Numbered from the stretch's first letter, positions 14,419 to 23,617 are shown. The stretch is 49,657 nt of DNA from Clostridium sp. 'White wine YQ' (GCF_028728205.1 NZ_JAQYUU010000013.1:1-49657); one strand, 5' to 3'. A program made the numbers and translations. The notes: generated by a model not told the origin, from the sequence alone.

Positions 14419-14607
14419 CTACCAATCAAGCAAGTTAAATAGATTAACGTTTTTGTAGTGATCATTTTTTTTATGTTCTATAATTGTTTTAAGTACTATT
14501 AAATAATCTGGACTAAGTTGAAAGTTAGGGATATAAGTTATTTTATAAATAGTAGCAGCAATAATAAAGTAAAGTACAGATAAGAAGCATTTTAACAGAA
14601 AAAGCAC
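14419..14607 (-). CDS. possible small membrane protein
   Basis: A 62-codon frame starting at GTG lies immediately upstream of the RNase H gene on the same strand. Its N-terminus is hydrophobic (LFLLKCFLSVLYFIIAATIY) and its C-terminus polar with several K, H and N. There is no clear ribosome binding site, so it may not be expressed. The following gap, 14608-14876, shows nothing I can name. Confidence 0.25.
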   Translation of the reverse strand: MLFLLKCFLSVLYFIIAATIYKITYIPNFQLSPDYLIVLKTIIEHKKNDHYKNVNLFNLLDW

Positions 14608-14876
14608 TCATAATCTACTTTTATATATAGGGTTCAGATTAATTTCTATGTTTCATGGGTGTGCTAAGACGTTATTGTATAATTCAAGTTAGAATAATTT
14701 TCATAATAATATCAATACTTTCAGGGGCACATTGCTGTAAGTTTATAGTAACTGTATTATAAAAGGTAATTAAACCATATATTAAGAAAAAGAATTGGTT
14801 ATATCAGAATATTATGGAAATAGAAGGATATAAAGTGTTTAAGTAGAATTCATATATTTGAGAGGATGTGGGTTTT

Positions 14877-15221
14877 ATGGTCAAATATAATATATCGTTA
14901 GGAACTTTAGTAAAGGTAAAGCATATTAATTCAGAAGCTGACAAAAAGAATCATGGTGTAAGGCTCTATGTAGTGGCACATCATAAGGATGCAAATGATA
15001 AACCTATTTATTCCTTAGGATTGAAAGGTGAAACTAATGCATTGAAAATGTACAATGGATATTATGAAGAAGACTTAGAAATTATAGATAAAATATCTGT
15101 TGAACTTACGAAAGAAGAGGTAGACAATATAGTTCAATGGGGAAATATCTGTGAGGAAGAAGGCTGGCTTATAGAGAAGGATATAACTTTAAGAGATAGA
15201 TTAAGCAAACTTATTAAATAA
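14877..15221 (+). CDS. hypothetical protein
   Basis: This 114-residue soluble protein has a beta-rich first half (SLGTLVKVKH, GVRLYVVAHHKD, PIYSLGLKG) that could form an SH3-like barrel, and a helical acidic second half (LTKEEVDNIVQWGNICEEEG). I do not recognise the family. ATG 14877 is chosen over GTG 14868, which lies too close to the AGAGG element. It is a single gene with its own terminator, at the end of the accessory region. Confidence 0.7.
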   Translation: MVKYNISLGTLVKVKHINSEADKKNHGVRLYVVAHHKDANDKPIYSLGLKGETNALKMYNGYYEEDLEIIDKISVELTKEEVDNIVQWGNICEEEGWLIEKDITLRDRLSKLIK

Positions 15222-15238
15222 CAAGTGTTGATGATATT

Positions 15239-15272
15239 AAAAGACGCTATATGTTTTCATTAGCGTCTTTTT
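15239..15272 (+). terminator. Rho-independent terminator
   Basis: AAAAGACGCTA (15239-15249) and TAGCGTCTTTT (15261-15271) form an 11-bp stem, followed by a T-run, 18 nt after the hypothetical gene. Confidence 0.9.
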
Positions 15273-15373
15273 GTTTGCTCATTTTTCATACTCATTTTCT
15301 AATATGGTTTTTCATTTTACAAAGTGGCATCTCGCCTTTCAATTAACTTAAATCAATAAAAACATAACTAAAT

Positions 15374-15416
15374 TCAATAAAAATTTATTGATAAACGATA
15401 AATATAATGCTATCAT
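15374..15416 (+). promoter_or_regulatory. promoter with overlapping 18-bp palindrome, DUF2975/YozG unit
   Basis: TCAATAAA-AA-TTTATTGA (15374-15391) is a perfect inverted repeat overlapping a -35 TTGATA (15388-15393). A -10 TATCAT follows 17 bp later (15411-15416). It is a likely operator, perhaps for the XRE protein encoded downstream. A half copy, TCAATAAAA, lies about 20 bp upstream. Confidence 0.6.
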
Positions 15417-15472
15417 ATATACAAAGATTAATACTCTTTGCATACATTATAAGGAATACAGGAGGTTTTCTC

Positions 15473-15925
15473 ATGAAACGATATTCAACAATTTTCTTAA
15501 AGATAGCAGTTATCCTTATTGGGATTCCAGTTCTTGCACTTTGTATATTTTGGGTGCCTGGATTTGTAAATTATATCAACTTAGCAATTATAATGGGAGT
15601 GTATGTAACAGCAATAACTTATTTCATCGCACTATATCAAGCTTTAAAACTTTTAAGTTATATTGATAAGAACAAAGCCTTCTCGGAACTATCTGTAAAT
15701 GCTTTAAAAAATATAAAATATTGTGCAGTTACTATAAGTCTTATATTTGCAGTAATAGTACCGTTCTTATATCCCGTAGCAGATGCAGATGATGCACCAG
15801 GACTTGTAGCCTTCCCACTAATCATTATTTTTGCTTCGGCAGTGATTGGGGTCTTTGCAGCTGTTCTTCAAAGACTTTTAAAAGAGGCAATAGACTTAAA
15901 AGAAGAAAATGATTTAACAGTGTAA
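15473..15925 (+). CDS. DUF2975 domain-containing membrane protein (YoaS-like)
   Basis: This 150-residue protein has four predicted transmembrane helices (about 7-28, 33-52, 77-100, 110-135) and ends in charged residues, matching DUF2975. In Bacillus the family member YoaS is encoded next to the XRE regulator YozG, the same pairing as here. Its function is unknown, possibly a membrane sensor or partner of the regulator. The start at ATG 15473 is set by AGGAGG 7 nt upstream; the longer frame from 15407 runs through the promoter. The 16-nt leader TAAGGAATACAGGAGG before it is repeated exactly before the next gene. Confidence 0.88.
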   Translation: MKRYSTIFLKIAVILIGIPVLALCIFWVPGFVNYINLAIIMGVYVTAITYFIALYQALKLLSYIDKNKAFSELSVNALKNIKYCAVTISLIFAVIVPFLYPVADADDAPGLVAFPLIIIFASAVIGVFAAVLQRLLKEAIDLKEENDLTV

Positions 15926-15946
15926 GGAATACAGGAGGGAAATAAC

Positions 15947-16156
15947 ATGGCGATTATAGTTAATATTGACGTAATGCTGGCTAAAAGAAAAATGAGTGTA
16001 ACTGAACTTTCAGAGAAAGTTGGAATAACCATGGCGAACCTCTCTATACTAAAGAATGGAAAGGCAAAAGCCATTAGATTTTCAACTTTAGAAGCTATAT
16101 GCAAGGTTTTGGACTGCCAACCTGGTGATATTTTAGAATATAGAAGTGATACATAA
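15947..16156 (+). CDS. XRE/Cro-CI family regulator (YozG-like)
   Basis: This 69-residue helix-turn-helix protein reads MSVTELSEKVGITMANLSIL over the HTH and then FSTLEAICKVLDCQPGDILEY, the typical end of the YozG/Cro-CI small regulators. It is co-transcribed with the DUF2975 gene 21 nt upstream and probably controls this unit through the palindrome at 15374. Confidence 0.92.
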   Translation: MAIIVNIDVMLAKRKMSVTELSEKVGITMANLSILKNGKAKAIRFSTLEAICKVLDCQPGDILEYRSDT

Positions 16157-16214
16157 ACGAAGAGTGTTGAAAAATAGAGATATTTAATGATGGAAAAAGG
16201 GAGTGTTTAATTAT

Positions 16215-17060
16215 ATGTTAAGGCAAAAAAAGTTTGTGATTGCAGTCTGTGCAGCATTGTTAGTCACAGCAGGTATAACCGTTCAACCAGTTAAAGCAGC
16301 AATTTCAAGTACGCTGTCTATTTTCAGAGTTGAGAAAATGAAAGGAATAACTGTAACTCTTGAAGACATACAGCAGATACAGCAGAAGCTTTCAAGTGGC
16401 AAAGGTGAGATAAGCCTTGACAAAATAGGAAGTATAAAGATGCAGGGGGGCGATAATAGGTCAGCATCACAGGAGGATGTGAAGAACCTTCCTGATATTG
16501 ACGTAGAGTTTCCATCCCATCTTGGCAGTGCAATACCAAGCATTAATATAGTTGAACCTAGATCCGTGGATTTTACACTTAATGCGAAGAATGTAAATCA
16601 GATAATGAAGTCTTATGGATCTACAAAGCTTCTTCCAGAAAATATAGACGGAAAAACCTTCAAGGTGAATTTTACTTCACAGGTAACCATGAACTACAGA
16701 ATAAATGACAAGCTAATAAATATTACACAGACAAAGTCACCTGAGATAATAGTTCCTAAGGATGTTAATGTTGATGAGTTATATAATGCTATTATAGACA
16801 TGCCTATAATTCCGCAGGATCTGCAGTCACAGTTAAAGTCTATAAAGGATTGGAAAAATGCACTTTACATTCCTGTAGTAGATTCAAAAATGACACAGGT
16901 TGATATAAACGGTGCAAAGGGATATATGACTAAGGATTATGGTAATTCAGAAGGTACTCATGAATCTGCAGTCATCTGGTATGATAAGGGTGTTATTTAT
17001 GTTGTATCAGGAGAAATAGAAAATGGAGAAATTTTAAATATTGCAAGGTCTATGAGGTAA
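16215..17060 (+). CDS. secreted or membrane-anchored protein, DUF4367-like C-terminus
   Basis: This protein of about 281 residues starts with a signal sequence (RQKKFVIAVCAALLVTAGI, then a possible cleavage after VKA). The body is beta-rich and ends with a segment (SAVIWYDKGVIYVVSGEIENGEILNIARSM) like the DUF4367 or sigma-regulatory extracellular domains of Firmicutes. The ATG at 16215 is preferred over GTG 16203 because AGGGAG abuts the latter. It lies upstream of an ABC exporter and is probably related to it. Its codon use (CAGCAG, GGC, CTT) is less AT-biased than that of the genes around it, and the same holds for the two following genes. Confidence 0.7.
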   Translation: MLRQKKFVIAVCAALLVTAGITVQPVKAAISSTLSIFRVEKMKGITVTLEDIQQIQQKLSSGKGEISLDKIGSIKMQGGDNRSASQEDVKNLPDIDVEFPSHLGSAIPSINIVEPRSVDFTLNAKNVNQIMKSYGSTKLLPENIDGKTFKVNFTSQVTMNYRINDKLINITQTKSPEIIVPKDVNVDELYNAIIDMPIIPQDLQSQLKSIKDWKNALYIPVVDSKMTQVDINGAKGYMTKDYGNSEGTHESAVIWYDKGVIYVVSGEIENGEILNIARSMR

Positions 17061-17181
17061 GGATAATCAATAGGAAAGCTAATTTAAACTTGCTTCTTCT
17101 TAGATGCTTCAACCCAAAATCTGTTAGTTTAGATTAATAGATTAAGTTAGCTATATAATACTGTGATGATGAGGTGTAATA

Positions 17182-18090
17182 ATGGTAATAGAGACTGAAA
17201 ATCTGACGAAGAATTATGGAGATAAAACTGGCTGCAAGGATATTACGGTATCTGTAGACCAAGGTGAGATTTTTGGATTCCTCGGCCCTAATGGGGCTGG
17301 TAAAAGCACATTTATAAAAATGCTAGTAGGGCTTTTGTTCCCTACCAGTGGAAAGGCATTCGTACTAGGAAAGCCTCTGGGAGATATAGATGTAAGAAAG
17401 AAAATAGGATACCTGCCAGAAAACTTCAAATACCAGGAGTGGATGACAGGAAAAGACCTACTATCCTTTCATGCTTCCTTGTATAAATTGGACAAAAAGA
17501 GCGCTAAATTAAAGATGGAAGAGGTACTAGACTTAGTCAAGCTCAAAGGACATGAGAAGTATCGCGTAGGCACATACAGTAAGGGCATGCAGCAGCGTAT
17601 AGGTTTAGCCTGTGCCCTTTTACCAGACCCTGATCTTCTTTTTTTAGATGAACCCACTTCTGCTCTTGACCCTGTAGGCAGGAAAGAAGTAAGAGAAATA
17701 ATGACTAGTCTAAAGGCAAGCGGTAAAACTGTTTTACTTAACAGCCATCTGCTCAGTGAGGTTGAGACGGTCTGTGATAGTGCAGCAATAATTAAAAAAG
17801 GATCTATAATTAAGTATGGAAAAATGAATGATATACTCCAAAGTAAGTTAATTCTTGAGATACATGCGGAAGACTTAAATAGAGAAGTCTTAAATATGCT
17901 TAGAGATATCGACAGCGGCCTTAACTATTCAAATAACAGGATACAAATGGAGATTGAGGACAAGGCAGCAATACACCATGTAGCATCAATAATTATTAAC
18001 GGCGGAGGGAAATTATTTGAACTTTCGCCAAAGAAGGGCTCACTGGAAGATGTGTTTATAAGTTTAATAGAGGGCGGTGATAAGAAGTGA
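17182..18090 (+). CDS. ABC transporter ATP-binding protein
   Basis: This 302-residue ATPase has Walker A GPNGAGKST (about 38-46), signature YSKGMQQRIGLA, Walker B LLFLDEPTSALDP and a switch histidine in LLNSHLL. The C-terminal 80 residues form the extra domain seen in ABC-2 exporter ATPases (NatA/CcmA-like). It energises the permease encoded downstream, whose GTG start overlaps its stop by 4 nt. Base composition is visibly richer in G and C than in the flanking genes, which suggests acquisition from another Firmicute. Confidence 0.93.
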   Translation: MVIETENLTKNYGDKTGCKDITVSVDQGEIFGFLGPNGAGKSTFIKMLVGLLFPTSGKAFVLGKPLGDIDVRKKIGYLPENFKYQEWMTGKDLLSFHASLYKLDKKSAKLKMEEVLDLVKLKGHEKYRVGTYSKGMQQRIGLACALLPDPDLLFLDEPTSALDPVGRKEVREIMTSLKASGKTVLLNSHLLSEVETVCDSAAIIKKGSIIKYGKMNDILQSKLILEIHAEDLNREVLNMLRDIDSGLNYSNNRIQMEIEDKAAIHHVASIIINGGGKLFELSPKKGSLEDVFISLIEGGDKK

Positions 18091-18941
18091 TTTCAATCGC
18101 AGCAGCAACCTTCAAGGAAGCTTTAAGAAAAAAAATACTAATACTTGTAGCAGCCTTTACTTTTGTTTATCTTACTTTATTCGGGCTAATTACCCATTTT
18201 GCCGTAGAAGACCTTACCAGAACGGGGACATTAAACACAGTAAATGCTCTTGATGTAGCTTCAAATATAGTATCCTTTCTGGGTTTTTACTTTTCAAGCA
18301 TGCTTGTAGCGTTTCTCACTATTATGGTTTCTGTAGGTTCAATCTCTTCTGAAGTTGAAAGCGGTGTGATACATTCCATAATAACCCGTCCAATTAAACG
18401 TTCTAGTTATGTACTTGGGAAATATATTGGGATGGGAATTCTGGCAGTATTATACGGGATTTTTCTCTTCGTAGCCATAATTTCAATCAGTACAATATTT
18501 AAGCTTCCCATAGTCAATACAATAGAACCTCTTAATATAATAAAGGGCCTTTTATTCTTTACGCTTGAACCCATAGCAATTCTATCCCTTTCTATTTTTG
18601 GAAGTGCTTCATTTAAAACATTAAGCAACGGAATATTTATTATTTCAATATATATTCTGGGTCTTATAGGTGGAGTAATGGAAGTAATCGGCTCAATGTT
18701 ACAAAATCAAAGCCTTGTGAACTTAGGAATCATTTCAAGCTTAATTTCTCCTTTTGATATAATATACAGGCAAATGCTTTCAGCAATGTTCGAGGGCATT
18801 AGCATTAGGAATCCTTTTATGGCAGTAGGTGGAATGACAAGTACAACTCCAAGTATATGGATGATTATATATATACTTGCATATATTCCGGGATTAGTTC
18901 TTATGGCAATAAGAAAATTCAGCTTAAAAGATATTTCTTAA
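18087..18941 (+). CDS. ABC-2 type transporter permease
   Basis: This 284-residue membrane protein has six predicted helices, a large loop after the first (VEDLTRTGTLNTVNALDVAS) and the motif VESGVIHSIITRPIKRSSYVLGK, typical of ABC-2 permeases. It forms an exporter with the preceding ATPase (GTGA overlap, translational coupling). The substrate is unknown; the secreted protein encoded upstream may be an accessory. Confidence 0.9.
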   Translation: MISIAAATFKEALRKKILILVAAFTFVYLTLFGLITHFAVEDLTRTGTLNTVNALDVASNIVSFLGFYFSSMLVAFLTIMVSVGSISSEVESGVIHSIITRPIKRSSYVLGKYIGMGILAVLYGIFLFVAIISISTIFKLPIVNTIEPLNIIKGLLFFTLEPIAILSLSIFGSASFKTLSNGIFIISIYILGLIGGVMEVIGSMLQNQSLVNLGIISSLISPFDIIYRQMLSAMFEGISIRNPFMAVGGMTSTTPSIWMIIYILAYIPGLVLMAIRKFSLKDIS

Positions 18942-19030
18942 CTTGAAGTGGACATGAATGTAGTGAATGACGAATTTTAGTTTGTTGCTATTGGTTAAGA
19001 ATAAGCAGTATTTATTTTATGAGGTAAGTT

Positions 19031-20377
19031 ATGAAGATTAAATTGATTCAACCAGCAATGTTACCAAGACCTATGGATACAAAATTAAAAACAAGAATGT
19101 CTCCTTCACTAGCTTTACTGACTATAGCAAATCTAACTCCTAAAGAGCATGAAGTTATTATTGAAAATGAAAATATTGAAAGAATAAACTTTGATGAGCC
19201 TGTAGATTTGGTATCAATAACTGTAACTGTTGATGTTATGAATAGAGCAGTGGAGATATCAAAGGAGTTTAGAAAACGTGGAGTAACTGTAATTGCAGGA
19301 GGTATACATATTACAGCAGATCCTGAGAGTGCTATTAATAGTTTTGATGCAATATCTGTAGGAATGGCGGAGAGCGTTTGGGAGAAAATCCTGGAGGATA
19401 AAGAAAATAATTCACTTAAGAAGATATATTACGACATGGAGAATATAACAGGAGCGGAAATAGTATCACCTAAATATGATATGATTGATGACAATAAATA
19501 TTTATATACTAATATAATCAGCACAAGTAGAGGGTGCCCATTTCAATGCGATTTCTGCTATAATAGTTGCACAAATTCTCTTAAAACTTATATTAATAGA
19601 CCGATAGACGATGTAATTAGAGATATTAATGCATTAAAAACAAGGCACATAATGTTTATTGATGATAATTTCATTGGAAATCCTAAATGGACAAAAGAAT
19701 TATTAGAGAAAATAAAGCCTCTTAAACTAAAGTGGAATGCAGCGGTTACATCCAATATAGTGGACATGCCAGAATTGTTAGATGAAATGAAGGCTTCTGG
19801 TTGTCAAAGTTTGTTTATAGGATTTGAAAGTATAAATAGTAAGTCAATAGATAGTGTGCATAAGGTGCAAAATAGTGTGAAGAAATATGAGAAGCTTGTG
19901 GATGAAATTCATAAAAGAGGAATAATGATAAATGCAAGTTTCGTCTTTGGATTAGATGAAGATGATTCTTCTGTATTTAAGAATACATTAGAATGGATAG
20001 TTGAAAATAAGATCGAAACGGTAACCTCACATATTCTTACTCCATATCCAGGTACAAAGTTATACTCAACATTGTTAGAGCAAAATAGAATTGTAGACTT
20101 TAACTTATCCAGGTATAATACTGCACATGTGGTGTACAAACCTAAAAATATGACTGCAGAAGAATTGTATGAGGGCTATTTATGGATATATAAAGAGGTG
20201 TACACCTTTAAAAATATAATAAAAAGATTACCAAAATCTAAAAAGCAATGGATTCCTTTTCTAGCATTTAACTTATTTTATAGAAAGTTTGGAAAGCTTA
20301 CAGAACTAATTTGTGATGTAGTTTCTTTTAGAAATATAGGAAGATTTTTTAGATGGTTATCTTATAGAATAAAGTAA
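19031..20377 (+). CDS. B12-binding-type radical SAM protein (DUF4070-like C-terminus)
   Basis: This 448-residue protein has an N-terminal Rossmann-like cobalamin-binding region (residues 1-140, with GGIHITADPE) and a radical SAM domain with C169, C173 and C176 in STSRGCPFQCDFCYN, which bind the 4Fe-4S cluster. FIDDNFIGNP and GFESI mark the barrel. The C-terminus is basic and resembles the DUF4070 group. Such enzymes do methylation or other radical chemistry on lipids or natural products; the substrate is not evident. No classical DXHXXG cobalamin motif is visible, so B12 use is uncertain. It is a single gene with a strong terminator. Confidence 0.85.
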   Translation: MKIKLIQPAMLPRPMDTKLKTRMSPSLALLTIANLTPKEHEVIIENENIERINFDEPVDLVSITVTVDVMNRAVEISKEFRKRGVTVIAGGIHITADPESAINSFDAISVGMAESVWEKILEDKENNSLKKIYYDMENITGAEIVSPKYDMIDDNKYLYTNIISTSRGCPFQCDFCYNSCTNSLKTYINRPIDDVIRDINALKTRHIMFIDDNFIGNPKWTKELLEKIKPLKLKWNAAVTSNIVDMPELLDEMKASGCQSLFIGFESINSKSIDSVHKVQNSVKKYEKLVDEIHKRGIMINASFVFGLDEDDSSVFKNTLEWIVENKIETVTSHILTPYPGTKLYSTLLEQNRIVDFNLSRYNTAHVVYKPKNMTAEELYEGYLWIYKEVYTFKNIIKRLPKSKKQWIPFLAFNLFYRKFGKLTELICDVVSFRNIGRFFRWLSYRIK

Positions 20378-20381
20378 GAAG

Positions 20382-20423
20382 AAAAACAGCAGTAATATTT
20401 ATATATATTACTGCTGTTTTTTT
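20382..20423. terminator. bidirectional terminator
   Basis: AAAACAGCAGTAATAT and ATATTACTGCTGTTTT form a long stem with a short AT loop and T-runs on both sides, between the radical SAM gene (plus) and the phosphoesterase gene (minus). Confidence 0.92.
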
Positions 20424-20431
20424 GAATACAT

Positions 20432-21364
20432 TTATATTGAGTCATTTGTTTTATTTTTTCTTAAATCAAAGGCTTCGATTGGTTCAGGACCTCTTAAGAC
20501 TCTTCTTTTAATATGGAGATCTCCTGATGAATCAGTTCTTATTCTCCATTCAATAAGTGCTATTTGCCCATCAGATATTTCAATTCCTTGTATTCCGCTT
20601 GCTCTAACGCAGGATCCGTCATTGAAATATGGTAATTCATTGATTTTAGGAAAATGAGGCCTATGAGTATGTCCACAGATGATCATAATTTTGTTCATTT
20701 CAATCCAACTACTATAAATACGTTCAATTTTATGAATCTTTTCAGCGCTTTTTACGGGGCTCGCAGGATTTATAAACCCTATTGAGTGAAGAAATCTCCA
20801 AAAATATCTAACCGTAAGCAAAGTGAATTTCCAGAATTCATCATTCATTCTGTCTCCTTGATGACCATGAACAGTTAATATTTCTTGACCAGTATCTTTA
20901 TGCCTAAACACTACTGCTTCATGTGGAGTAATTCCAGGAAATAATTCTATATCTTCCTCATTATAATCGTCGTAGAATTTATAAAAATTCTTCTCCACAT
21001 AATCTTTATATTGTAGTTGTATATTGTGATTACCATATAACATAATAAATCTATCAGAATCAAAGAATTTTTTTAATTGGGTATATACTTCATCATGTGC
21101 AAGTCTTATATGTTTAAAATTAGAGTGTTCCCAAAGTTCATCTCCATCCCCAACTTCTACGTAAGTGTATCCGTTATTATAATAATATTCTAATGCGAAT
21201 AGAAAGATATTTTGATTCTTTGCAAATTCATCAGATGGTGTACAATCTCCTCTATGGCAGTCACTAAAAAATATATATTTAGAGTTGTTATCAAAGTATT
21301 CAATTTTTGCATTATTATAAGCTTCCGTTAATCTTTTTCTTGCAAGCTTCTTTTCTGATATCAT
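20432..21364 (-). CDS. metallophosphoesterase
   Basis: This 310-residue calcineurin-like phosphoesterase has all five motifs: FSDCHRGD (D35, H37), GDGDELWE (about 72-79), YGNHN (110-114), VHGHQGD and CGHTHRPHF. They bind a two-metal centre. The order and the phrase FNDGSCV resemble the UDP-2,3-diacylglucosamine hydrolase-like or YfcE-like branches, but a Gram-positive host would not make lipid A, so the substrate is open. GAGGTG precedes the ATG. It is divergent from the FMN reductase gene. Confidence 0.9.
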   Translation of the reverse strand: MISEKKLARKRLTEAYNNAKIEYFDNNSKYIFFSDCHRGDCTPSDEFAKNQNIFLFALEYYYNNGYTYVEVGDGDELWEHSNFKHIRLAHDEVYTQLKKFFDSDRFIMLYGNHNIQLQYKDYVEKNFYKFYDDYNEEDIELFPGITPHEAVVFRHKDTGQEILTVHGHQGDRMNDEFWKFTLLTVRYFWRFLHSIGFINPASPVKSAEKIHKIERIYSSWIEMNKIMIICGHTHRPHFPKINELPYFNDGSCVRASGIQGIEISDGQIALIEWRIRTDSSGDLHIKRRVLRGPEPIEAFDLRKNKTNDSI

Positions 21365-21539
21365 AGCACACCTCTTTTATGACTAATAATTTAGTATTAA
21401 CATAAAAACAAATCGACTATATAAGTAATCTACCCTTTAATATGAGAATATATTTAAAGTTATATTTTAAAATCCATAATAGTTGGTTATATAATTATAT
21501 TAGTACATAATGGTTAAAATGAAAAGGAGTAGGATAACT

Positions 21540-22187
21540 ATGAAAATTATTGCAGTTAACGGAAGTCCACGAAAAAGATGGAATACAGCAACTTTGCTAA
21601 ATAAAGCGCTTGAGGGAGCGGAGTCTCAAGGGGCAGAAACTGAAATTATAAATTTATATGATATAGAATACAAGGGATGCATAAGTTGCTTTGCATGTAA
21701 AAGAAAAGATGGAGTGCATGGCAAATGTGCGATGAATGATGATTTAACACCTATTCTTGAAAAGTTAGAAACAGCAGATGCTATTATTTTTGGGTCTCCA
21801 ATTTACTATATGAATATTACATCATCAATGCTAGCTCTTTTAGAACGCTTTCTATTTTCTCATAGTATATATAGTACAGAAATACCAACGGTTTTTCCAA
21901 GAAAAGTCCAAGCAGGTTTTATTTATACCATGAATATAAACGAAAAACTAAGTAATGAGTCTGGAATTAAAGGAGTCTTAAAAACACACCAGAAGCATAT
22001 TGAAAGAATGCTAGGAAGACAACTAGAACTTTTATATTGCTATGACACATATCAATTTACTGATTATGATAAGTATGAATCTTCTATTTTCTCAAAAGAA
22101 GCAAAGGAGAAGCAAAGAGATGAACAGTTCCCTATTGATTGTAAAGAATCATTTGAAATGGGAGTGAGGCTTGTAAAAAAAGCTTAA
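21540..22187 (+). CDS. NADPH-dependent FMN reductase / flavodoxin-fold oxidoreductase
   Basis: This 215-residue protein opens with IIAVNGSPRKRWNTATLL, the FMN phosphate loop of the NADPH-dependent FMN reductase family, followed by GCISCFACKRKDG (an Fe-S flavoprotein-like CxxC region), CAMNDDLTPI and FGSPIYYMNI. It probably reduces quinones, nitro compounds or iron carriers. ATG 21540 is supported by AAAGGAG 10 nt upstream; the 10 extra upstream codons lie in the leader. Confidence 0.9.
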   Translation: MKIIAVNGSPRKRWNTATLLNKALEGAESQGAETEIINLYDIEYKGCISCFACKRKDGVHGKCAMNDDLTPILEKLETADAIIFGSPIYYMNITSSMLALLERFLFSHSIYSTEIPTVFPRKVQAGFIYTMNINEKLSNESGIKGVLKTHQKHIERMLGRQLELLYCYDTYQFTDYDKYESSIFSKEAKEKQRDEQFPIDCKESFEMGVRLVKKA

Positions 22188-22223
22188 AGAAATAGAAGGT
22201 TTAAATGAAGGGAGAAAGTGGAG

Positions 22224-22691
22224 ATGGAAGTTGTAAAAGGGAACTGTGATTACCTAAAGGATTGTGAAGAAGCTTTAGTAAATTCTGAATTAGGAAAAAG
22301 ATATTTTTCAAAGCTAGGAAGTGCCAGAAAAGCATTGGAAGACGGCTTTAAAAAAGAAGAAATATATATTGCTATAGATAATGACAATAACTGTAGAGGA
22401 TTCATTTGGTTTATTTTAAATGGCGTATTTCACTCATTTCCATACCTGCATATAATTGCAGTAAAAGAAGATAGTCGTAACCTAGGAATAGGAAAAATGT
22501 TACTACAATTCTTTGAAGATACTTGTTTTAAAGACTATTCAAAATTGTTCTTGGTAGTAGCAGATTTCAACCCAGATGCAAAAAGATTATACGAGAAAAT
22601 TGGGTATATTGAAGTAGGGGCAATACCTAGTCTGTATAGGGATGGAATAACAGAGCATTTAATGATGAAAACTAGAAAAAGTGGCTCATAG
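22224..22691 (+). CDS. GNAT family N-acetyltransferase
   Basis: This 155-residue protein has the GNAT core: LHIIAVKEDSRNLGIGKMLL includes the acetyl-CoA loop (R/Q-x-x-G-x-G/A type, here RNLGIG), and NPDAKRLYEKIGY is the usual end motif. The substrate is unknown. ATG 22224 fits AGGGAG better than the GTG two codons earlier. It follows the FMN reductase gene by 36 nt and precedes the nucleotidyltransferase gene by 39 nt, so the three may form one transcript. Confidence 0.9.
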   Translation: MEVVKGNCDYLKDCEEALVNSELGKRYFSKLGSARKALEDGFKKEEIYIAIDNDNNCRGFIWFILNGVFHSFPYLHIIAVKEDSRNLGIGKMLLQFFEDTCFKDYSKLFLVVADFNPDAKRLYEKIGYIEVGAIPSLYRDGITEHLMMKTRKSGS

Positions 22692-22730
22692 AATGTAAAT
22701 TTAAATAGCTATGGAGAGGCGGGATTTGTT

Positions 22731-23573
22731 TTGGAAATTGAAATGACTATTGATAAAATAAAGAATGCTCTAAAGAAAGTGAGAGGTATTGAGTGTGTTG
22801 TCCTTGGAGGTTCAAGAGCAAAGGGGAGTTTTTCAGAAAAATCAGATATAGATATTGGAATATATTATTCTGACCGTTCAAAATTAGATTTAGAAAGCAT
22901 GAGTAGAATAGCTACTGAATTAGATGATACGCATCGTTCAAACCTTATAACAAAAATAGGGGAATGGGGACCATGGATAAATGGTGGAGGCTGGCTAAAT
23001 ATTGATGGAATTACAGTAGACTTTTTATTAAGAGATTTAAATAAGGTAGGTTCTGTTATAGATGAATGTTTAAATGGTAAGATTACAATTGATTATCAAG
23101 CAGGACACCCGCATGGATTTGTGAATTCTATTTATGTAGCAGAAATATTTTACTGTAAAATACTTTTGGATGAAAATAATAATATAGCTAAACTAAAAGA
23201 TAAAATTACTCCATATCCTCATGCTATAAAAAGAGGAATAGTAGAAAAGTTTTTATGGGAAGCAGGTTTTTCATGCTCAATAGCTAGTAAAAGCGTAGCA
23301 AAAAAAGATATCGTATATGCTTATGGATGCTTTTATCGTGCAGTTTCATGCCTTACTCAAGTTGTATATGCACTAAATGAAACATACATCATGAATGAAA
23401 AAGGTGCATTAACCAATGCATGTGCTTTTAAAATTACACCACGAAATTTTGAGGGCAGAATTGAAAAGTTATTTTGCTCATTAACAGCTGAACCAGAAGA
23501 TATAGAAAACCTGATAGAGCAATTATCAGGAATTATAAAAGAAGTGGAAGAACTATGTAAAAAATATATATAA
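22731..23573 (+). CDS. nucleotidyltransferase domain protein (MNT/aminoglycoside type)
   Basis: This 280-residue protein has a polymerase-beta-type nucleotidyltransferase domain: GGSRAKGSFSEKSDIDIGIY with GGSRAKG at 26-32 and the metal acids D39 and D41, and a third acid probably in ITVDFLL. The C-terminal half is helical (IKRGIVEKFLWEAGF; EEVEELCKK). Such proteins adenylylate small molecules (antibiotics) or proteins. The start is TTG 22731 after GGAGAGGCGGG; the next ATG is 12 nt on. The last gene of a probable three-gene unit, ended by a strong hairpin. Confidence 0.85.
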   Translation: MEIEMTIDKIKNALKKVRGIECVVLGGSRAKGSFSEKSDIDIGIYYSDRSKLDLESMSRIATELDDTHRSNLITKIGEWGPWINGGGWLNIDGITVDFLLRDLNKVGSVIDECLNGKITIDYQAGHPHGFVNSIYVAEIFYCKILLDENNNIAKLKDKITPYPHAIKRGIVEKFLWEAGFSCSIASKSVAKKDIVYAYGCFYRAVSCLTQVVYALNETYIMNEKGALTNACAFKITPRNFEGRIEKLFCSLTAEPEDIENLIEQLSGIIKEVEELCKKYI

Positions 23574-23589
23574 GATTCTTTCATATATA

Positions 23590-23617
23590 AAAAAGGATAG
23601 GTTTTCCTATCCTTTTT
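23590..23617. terminator. bidirectional terminator
   Basis: AAAAAGGATAGG (23590-23601), a TTTT loop and CCTATCCTTTTT (23606-23617) form a perfect 12-bp stem with U-tracts on both strands between convergent genes. Confidence 0.93.

Noticed and set aside
15388..15666. Alternative-frame ORF over the DUF2975 gene
   Set aside because: It lies in another frame of the DUF2975 gene and its promoter, has no ribosome binding site and gives unlikely protein composition.
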